Part shown: positions 63,307-64,000 of the stretch, in pieces
Position numbering within the stretch: the first letter of the stretch is position 1
How the letters are laid out: every line of letters starts with the position of its first letter
Source: Pseudaminobacter soli (ex Li et al. 2025)
Lineage (GTDB): Bacteria > Pseudomonadota > Alphaproteobacteria > Rhizobiales > Rhizobiaceae
Length of the DNA stretch: 64,000 nt
Direction of reading: 5' to 3'
Assembly (NCBI RefSeq): GCF_003012705.1
Contig: NZ_PXYL01000001.1
Span: forward strand, 186,001 to 250,000
Translations under genes and position numbers: made by a program
Notes under the pieces: generated by a model
The model's input: only the letters and a program-made list of their open reading frames with translations
What the model was told of the DNA's origin: nothing
Database searches by the model: none

Positions 63307-64000
63307 CTATCCTTGCTGAAAAGCCATAGCCAACCGGCTTTCGCCGAGCCGTGCGATGCACTGTGCCGTGGTCTCGCCGGGACGGCGCTCGTTTGTCAAA
63401 AGCGCCGCGACCCGGCCGAAACCGCGAGCGAGTTCATAGCCCGGCGTGTACGCGGCCGGAAGTCCCTTCGCCGTCCCGTCAACGACAAGTCCGGCTCCTT
63501 TTTCGTCGCCCACCAAAGTGAGCGCCGAGCGGGCCGGATGCGCGCAGCCCTTGGCGCAGCCGGAAATGTGCAGCGTGACCGACGGATCGAGTGCTGCGCC
63601 GCTGTCGCGGGCGATTTCTTCGGCCACCTCGCGTGCGGCGATGCGGCCCGAAGCGCAGGCCGGCGCGCCGGGGCAGGCGGCGATCATGCGGCGCGGGTCG
63701 AGGGGATCGGTGATGAAGCCGAGCAAGGCTGCTTTGCGCTGCAGCTCGGCGCATGCGGATTGCGACAGGCCGAGAACCAGGATCGCGCGCTGCTGCGCGA
63801 AGCGGATTTCCCCGGCGCCCGATGTTTCTGCTGCGCGGCAGAGGGTGATTATGCGCTCAGCCTGTATGTGCCCGAAGGGCAGGCCGAGACCTAGGATCGA
63901 TGTTTCGCTGCCCAGCGGCAGGATTCCGATGGGCGAGGGCGGGTTTAGCGCCGGAAGTTCGTACTCTGAATCACCCGGCTGCAGGCGGCCGGCGACCAGT
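63307..64000 (-). CDS. cobG: Precorrin-3B synthase CobG, 5' end outside window
   Basis: Oxygen-dependent monooxygenase that makes precorrin-3B; its presence marks the aerobic cobalamin pathway. The frame reads on to the window edge (start lost), giving about 230 residues of the C-terminal part of a nitrite/sulfite reductase-like protein. The iron-sulfur ligands are visible: AACPGAPACASG (Cys-x5-Cys) and SGCAKGCAHPAR (Cys-x3-Cys). Normal length is about 450 residues. Followed two bases later by cobH. Confidence 0.93.
   Translation of the reverse strand, partial: LVAGRLQPGDSEYELPALNPPSPIGILPLGSETSILGLGLPFGHIQAERIITLCRAAETSGAGEIRFAQQRAILVLGLSQSACAELQRKAALLGFITDPLDPRRMIAACPGAPACASGRIAAREVAEEIARDSGAALDPSVTLHISGCAKGCAHPARSALTLVGDEKGAGLVVDGTAKGLPAAYTPGYELARGFGRVAALLTNERRPGETTAQCIARLGESRLAMAFQQG

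Noticed and set aside
53021-64000. Cobalamin riboswitch in the cob cluster
   Set aside because: No recognisable B12-box or long structured leader between these genes; gaps are under 60 bases. One may exist upstream of cobG beyond the window.

Overview
The window is a chromosomal stretch of a GC-rich alphaproteobacterium, most likely of the Rhizobiales/Hyphomicrobiales (Mesorhizobium/Aminobacter/Phyllobacteriaceae type). The evidence is the circularly permuted two-piece tmRNA with the tag ANDNYAEARLAA, an aerobic-type cobalamin cluster containing cobG and cobE, a BA14K-family protein, DUF2853, DUF4424 and DUF2065 proteins, and very compact operons with many 4-base start/stop overlaps. No insertion sequence, prophage, CRISPR array or rRNA operon was seen. 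It reads as core chromosome with a few accessory metabolic cassettes.

Layout. 1-5.9 kb: an AAA-type ATPase (cut by the window edge), ssrA, a DUF2853 protein, thyA, a KdpD-like sensor without a kinase, a PiT phosphate transporter with its DUF47 partner, and a GNAT protein. 6-11.8 kb: a DUF4424 protein, folA, then the membrane proteolysis set hflK-hflC-DUF2065-degP. 11.8-17.1 kb: serB with a GNAT gene, miaA, a diguanylate cyclase and a HerA-like ATPase. 17.2-19.9 kb: a LysR regulator divergent from tmpA-tmpB, predicted to turn 2-trimethylaminoethylphosphonate into glycine betaine and phosphate. 20-22.7 kb: ilvB-ilvN behind a leaderless ilv leader peptide and a transcription attenuator; ilvC lies at 36.3 kb behind a TetR gene.

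22.8-32.5 kb: a 2OG-Fe(II) oxygenase, a LysE exporter, a DUF2269/SDR-DoxX pair, a cobalt-type nitrile hydratase operon with an accessory subunit, a MerA-like flavoprotein with DUF4126, a RecD-like helicase, and a PP2C-like phosphatase beside a SpoIIAA-like protein. 32.6-45 kb: pdxJ, kup, TetR-ilvC, PilZ and BA14K proteins, an EEP nuclease with a Nudix hydrolase, a MacAB-type ABC efflux operon and a PhzF-like enzyme. 45-52.9 kb: tRNA-Lys(CTT), an aldo/keto reductase, a cystathionine beta-synthase/gamma-lyase operon, a DMT exporter, a BaiN-type flavoprotein, an SH3 protein and a YqjD-like protein.

53-64 kb: a cobalamin cluster (cobT, cobS, cobB, cobA, cobM, cobE, cobL, cobJ, cobI, cobH, cobG on the minus strand, with cbiD and cobK on the plus strand). 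It covers corrin ring methylation, contraction, first amidation and nucleotide loop assembly; cobN/cobW-type genes would lie beyond the right edge. The aerobic CobG sits alongside CbiD, and no cobF was found in the window.

The most interesting items are the tmpAB phosphonate locus, the ilvB leader, the CbiD/CobG hybrid cobalamin route, two copies of one nested palindrome that both lie between convergent genes, the PP2C/SpoIIAA-like pair and the His-rich nitrile hydratase. Nothing here is certain to be a wholly new system. Several items are described families in unusual combinations.
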